DNA of 64,000 nucleotides. Source: Phallusia mammillata (Eukaryota > Chordata > Ascidiacea > Phlebobranchia > Ascidiidae). How positions within the stretch are numbered: position 1 is the first letter of the stretch; each line of letters begins with the position of its first letter. The stretch lies in the NCBI GenBank assembly GCA_003260075.1, contig QLIY01000389.1, positions 47,946 to 111,945 on the forward strand, written 5' to 3'. Shown here piece by piece: positions 60,001 through 64,000 of this stretch. The position numbers and the translations under genes were made by a program. Under the pieces are notes generated by a model, which saw only the letters and a program-made list of their open reading frames with translations, searched no databases and had not been told where the DNA came from.

Positions 60001-63000
60001 TATGAACGATTCTGCATTGCCTAATGATATTTTTTTTCTGATTGGTTTAGTAAGGTATTTTACTGTAGAAAGCCCACAATTTATCCAACTATGGGCGCAG
60101 AATGAACATTTAGGGACACATACAATCCTGCATAGAGCTTATACATCCATATGAATAGTATTTATCTCGGTTAATCCGGACCCGTTTAGTTAAAAAAATT
60201 TCAACATTAGGGAAAAAAGGATTAGCCGATATCGATTAAAGCCTTACCACACTACAAATCATTTGTACTAAGTTTTGTTCGAGTCAGGCAAATATCCGGA
60301 TTAACTGGATCCGGTTTAACCTAGGGTTACTGTAGTTTGGTTTGTCCTTTGAATGCAAAAATCACGTCAAATTTAAACGTTACGTTTCAGCTGGACTGCT
60401 CATCCTATCACCCATGGCCCAGATGTGACTTTTCGTGTACTGAGAATTCCTTTGCCGTCTGGAGAAAGTCGACTGGTGATTATTGGAGCCGGTTATTGGG
60501 ACAATAAACTCTACGCCGTGTGGACCGACGGTAATCTCTATTAAGAAAAAAACGTAAAATATTTGTACTACTGTCACTTTGTTTTGTGGAATGTGAAAAA
60601 CTCAATTTCCCCACCAAAGATGCTGCATTATTAACATGGACTAAAGCTCCGCCGTTAAGCTTAAAACTTACTATTGTCAAACTCATAAATCAATTGTGTG
60701 GTACAATAATCGGGAACGCAAAAACTCGTCTATGTGCGTGTATGACCCCGGGTTAATTTAAGTGAAGGTTATTTTAGGTCATAATATCGGCGATATTGTG
60801 TTATCCAGGACCACCTGTATACTTTCAAATAAAATGTTCCGGTTTCGGGGCCAAGATGCGTTGTAAATTTTCAAGCGTTTAGCTCCAAATATCGCGCAAA
60901 GCTTGTATGTTGCGCTTTTAGCCCAGAAATTATCACAGTATACTGCAAAGATTTGTAAATGCTGCGGACTCGAGTCATGCCGGTATGACCCGAGGTTAAT
61001 TTTAGTCAGGGTTATTCCAGGTCACAAAGCTTGCGAGGTTGCGTAATCCTGAACCATGTGGTTTGGGCTCCCTGCTTTTCGTCGTCAGCGTTTCACCCCC
61101 CCCCCCCCGAGGTTAATTTTAGTCAGGGTTATTCCAGGTCACAAAGCTTGCGATGTTGCGTAATCCTGAACCATGTGGTTTGGGGTCCCTGCTTTTCGTC
61201 GTCAGCGTTTCCAGCTCCACAAAACAACAGCTGGAATTGTTTTTTGACCTACGTTCGACCCCGTCAATGCTTATTTCCATCGAAAACATATTTATTCTCT
61301 CAATGACTCCACAGACCCGGAGGAAGACTGGTCGAATGTGGAAGCAGTTAACGAGAGAGTAATCGACAATCACGGATGGTTTTATGACCTGCAAATTGCT
61401 GACGTAAACGCAGACGGAAGAGACGACGTCATCGTTTCAACATGGGTGTAAGTCTTTTTGACAGCAACGACCGACAAGTATTAGGTTTATTGGTTTCTAA
61501 CTTTGACCAGTTGCAATGCGTCACGTGTTACTGTATTTCCATGGTGAACTTTTTGCCTCCAATGAGTTTACTATTAAAGGGACTTTACAGCAATTTAGGG
61601 TCTTGAGAAAATCGGATTTAGGAAAAGGTAAAACAGCTGAACTAATAAAAGTAACCTCTACATTAAATTTTTAATTAAAGCTGGCGTAATTTTATCCCAT
61701 TTGCATAGTTGCTTGAAGTACAACGCTACATAGTAAAGAATAAAATATATGATGCCAAATAATAAAATACTCGCGCGTCATAAGCTAAGCAGGAAGTTTG
61801 TATTTACATTTAAATTTGACTAATGATTAAAAAAAACATGTCCGTTGCGCACTATAATGGCAAGCACCACTTCCCATGCAGACGTTTCAAAGGTTCTAGA
61901 TTTTTGAACAAAATCTAAACCACTTTCAGGCTGTGTTTGATTGACAAAAAATAAAACATATGACAGTTGCCATTCCTCCTTTTCACAAAGACCTATAATA
62001 ATCATCAACTTTTCCAATAAGAAACAACCGTTGTGATAATAAAACCACAGGTTCTTCATTTTTACCAGTTTGTATGTTACTTCAGGCACGGCTTGCAACA
62101 GGGCTCAGTGATCGTCTACGAAATCCCTTGCGACTTCATACATGGCAAGTGGCGTCGTCACACGCTAATAGATGGCGCTGTTGATATGCCACTTCCCGAT
62201 CTCGGCTCTGGTGGGCGAATCAAGGTCTTCCACCCAGTGGCGCTGCACTCCGCCGTATCAAGGTAAGTTGAATTGACTGGAAGGTTGGAGGTGCTTATCC
62301 CATATACAGACAAAAAATCTTACATTTTCAAAGTTGTCTTCATAGATAATTACGCCAGAGAGCGTCCTATAAGGTTTTAACCAGTTAAAAAAACGTTTAA
62401 AGTGGATATAAGATAAGCATTTGGGTGGATGAAATTCTCCCATGTAAAGAAACAAAAACAAAGATCGGTTGTTCGTTATTGAAGGGTTTCTGCAACAACA
62501 AAATACAAAATAGCTGTTTTAAGGCGATTGGTAAGTTACAGGTGATTATTTTGCTGCAGGAAGAAAAAGCCGTTTATTATAGTTTCCGGGGACAACGACG
62601 GGAGAGTTTACGTTCTTATTCCAAGTTCGCGCAAAACGAATGACTGGGAATACATCAGCCACGATGTAAGTAAAAATTAATTATGGTAATATTTTTCTTT
62701 ACACGTCTTTATGTTGATATAGCCTAGTATGCTATGTTATTATATGAAGTGGTTGTAAACGAAATTCAAATCCTAGTGTATTGTGTAGCCGTAGGGCTTA
62801 CATTGATCAGTGATTTACCTACCCACAGTTCACGGACGTAAATAAGTCCATGAAACGTCATAAAATATATTTTAACTGCGCAGTTTTTCATGAGTTTACA
62901 TGTTTATTGGGCCCATAAATGTCTAGGGTAAGCCAAAAGTATTGCATGCAAGACCTAAAAAGGGTAAACACTGGCTAAACAGAAATCTTGACTTGCTGTT

Positions 63001-63770
63001 AGAACATGCACAAATTCTATTTAATGCTTTGTTTAGTTCACCGGTCCCAAACTGGGGTCCGCGGTCCTTTAGGGGCCCGTGAGGCAATTTTGAGGGGACA
63101 GCGAGGCGATTGAAGTAATTCTACAATCTTATTTGGCGTCAATTTGTGCCACTAAATAAGTTTAAATCAAAGTAGAATTGAGAATCGACTGTCTCCATTG
63201 CTAAACAATGGCCTTTATTGAATGACAGCTATAATAAATGCAATTGTTCGCGCACAATCGTAATGTTTTTGTCCTGTTTGTGAAGTCACATGCTGTCCTT
63301 GGATGATTATTATGCGCAATTTTGCACAACTGGCTAAAATCCTGCAATCAACTTTTGTTTTTATGAAATACACATTTAGGCTTAAGGACCGCGAGCCCTC
63401 GAAATAATGGCAAGGGGACCGTTTAGAAAAAAATATTAAAAAGTTTGGGAACCACTGGTTTAGTTGAAAATAAAATAGCAAGTAATCCCCTTTGTCATAC
63501 TAAAACTCAATTTACCCCCTTCAATCAATTCATCGAGAGGTGTTTACTTCGGTTTGCATGAAATACCCCACTGTAATATTTTGCGACATTTGCTTCTTGC
63601 AGATCTATAGAGCACGAGGACCTGTGGGCGCGCTTGCTATCGACGACCTTAACCATGACGGATTCATGGAGATTGTTATCCCGGTTATGGACAGCAACAA
63701 ACTCATGTTTTTCACATATGAACCTGGACCGATTGGCCCTGAGTACTTCGTCGACGAAAGGACACCCTAG
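57001..63770 (+). CDS. Secreted FG-GAP/VCBS-type beta-propeller protein, complete, 8 exons
   Basis: Exons: 57001-57198, 58512-58689, 59016-59352, 60391-60530, 61315-61447, 62086-62262, 62560-62665, 63603-63770. All are GT-AG and phase-consistent, giving about 475 residues. MLRLTSVFLIFVFFVCS is a clear signal peptide, so the product is probably secreted or lumenal. The body carries repeated acidic, Ca2+-site-like motifs of the FG-GAP/VCBS type: DMDQDGWPDI, DVNADGRDDV, SGDNDGRVYV and DLNHDGFMEI, each entering a strand, as in integrin-alpha-like propellers. There is no membrane anchor, enzyme motif or integrin tail after the last repeat, and it ends soon after EPGPIGPEYF. Exon 3 contains an assembly placeholder at 59315-59324 that inserts false prolines without breaking frame; the second haplotype copy at 59842-59946 shows the true end (LQNPGLSSLWTSRRR). 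Function is unknown to me; adhesion or carbohydrate/protein binding is a guess. Confidence 0.88.
59315..59324. other. Poly-C assembly placeholder inside FG-GAP exon 3
   Basis: Exactly ten Cs splitting codons of exon 3. Compared with the other copy (ccaggcctttcatc), nine extra bases are present, so the frame survives but three codons are false. Confidence 0.85.
59384..59564. mobile_element. 181 bp MITE present on one haplotype copy only
   Basis: Ends cagtggtgggattc and gaatcccaccactg are perfect inverted repeats. The second copy of this intron at about 59966-59985 reads straight through the corresponding site. The target duplication is not clear. Confidence 0.75.
59772..59830. mobile_element. 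Pogo-like repeat, copy C, cut off by an assembly join
   Basis: Starts cagtaaatctctgttaatcc and is truncated by the C run at 59832. It is the allelic partner of the copy at 60156. Confidence 0.5.
59832..59842. other. Poly-C assembly placeholder
   Basis: There are eleven Cs, one from the unit cattgtgac. It separates the two copies of exon 3 end and intron 3 of the FG-GAP gene. Confidence 0.85.
60156..60332. mobile_element. Pogo-like non-autonomous repeat, copy D
   Basis: Runs from tctcggttaatccggacc to ggtttaacctagggttactg, with inner text aaagccttac and acaaatcatttgt shared with the copy at 16485. Confidence 0.55.
61096..61108. other. Poly-C assembly placeholder
   Basis: There are thirteen Cs, three belonging to the unit cccgaggtt, leaving ten. 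60989-61095 recurs at 61106-61212. Confidence 0.85.
63039..63457. mobile_element. hAT-type DNA transposon (419 bp) in FG-GAP intron 7
   Basis: Ends caccggtcccaaact and agtttgggaaccactg are imperfect inverted repeats. The perfect duplication gtttagtt lies at 63031-63038 and 63458-63465. No transposase frame. Confidence 0.9.
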
Positions 63771-64000
63771 TCATCTAAATGCCGTGGTTTTTTATGCTTT
63801 TAGCCTGAACTTTTATATTGACCTAGGATAAATAATATTTTACGTTTTCTGGTAAATGTTTACTTGAACTCTTTTTTAGATGTCCATAATTTGCTATCAT
63901 AATTTATTGATTGAAACTAAATAACAGTAGTGAAAAGAAATCGTTTATTTCTGTGTACAGTATTTGTAGTGTGTAGATTTTATCTGATTAGCCACTTTTT

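Larger units (their letters stand above)
59239..60210. repeat. Two haplotype copies of FG-GAP exon 3 end and intron 3
   Basis: 59239-59831 and 59842 to about 60210 are diverged copies. Both contain the end of exon 3, the donor, and the start of a pogo-like repeat. Only the first has the MITE at 59384-59564. Confidence 0.75.

Overview
The window is animal nuclear DNA: AT-rich, with short exons, GT-AG introns (one likely GC-AG), animal gene families and many small DNA transposons. No bacterial or viral organisation is seen. Gene spacing, divergent but recognisable chordate-like proteins and very high apparent heterozygosity suggest an invertebrate deuterostome, perhaps an ascidian (tunicate). 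That is an inference; no marker gene settles the species.

Layout. 1-20.4 kb: no gene I can support, only non-autonomous DNA transposons (a 329 bp and a 992 bp hAT element with perfect 8 bp target duplications) and assembly joins. 20.4-29.7 kb, minus strand: an unrecognised multi-pass membrane protein; five exons chain in phase and end in a basic tail with repeated R-R-x-S motifs. 32.4-48.1 kb, minus strand: a complete carnitine O-palmitoyltransferase 1 (CPT1) gene of 16 coding exons (767 codons), with a tandem, equal-length, equal-phase alternative for exon 14. 52.7-55.6 kb, minus strand: a complete seven-exon SLC25A32-type mitochondrial folate/FAD carrier. 57.0-63.8 kb, plus strand: a complete eight-exon secreted FG-GAP/VCBS-type beta-propeller protein of about 475 residues.

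How genes relate. CPT1 (outer mitochondrial membrane, acylcarnitine synthesis) and SLC25A32 (inner membrane, folate/FAD import) both serve mitochondria, but their adjacency is probably chance. SLC25A32 and the FG-GAP gene are divergently transcribed, with about 1.4 kb between start codons.

A pervasive technical feature: 32 homopolymer runs of C, all on the + strand. Most are exactly 10 bases once bases belonging to the flanks are removed, and most sit between two nearly identical, slightly diverged copies of one local segment. They are best read as assembly gap placeholders (N written as C) between overlapping contig ends, probably from two haplotypes, not as biology. They create false duplications, including partial copies of CPT1 exon 4 and SLC25A32 exon 1, and a false Pro-Pro-Pro inside FG-GAP exon 3.

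The most interesting biological signal is the CPT1 exon 14a/14b pair: two 38-codon exons that both keep the Ser-Thr-Ser carnitine-binding motif and the Gly-rich end but differ in the segment between.
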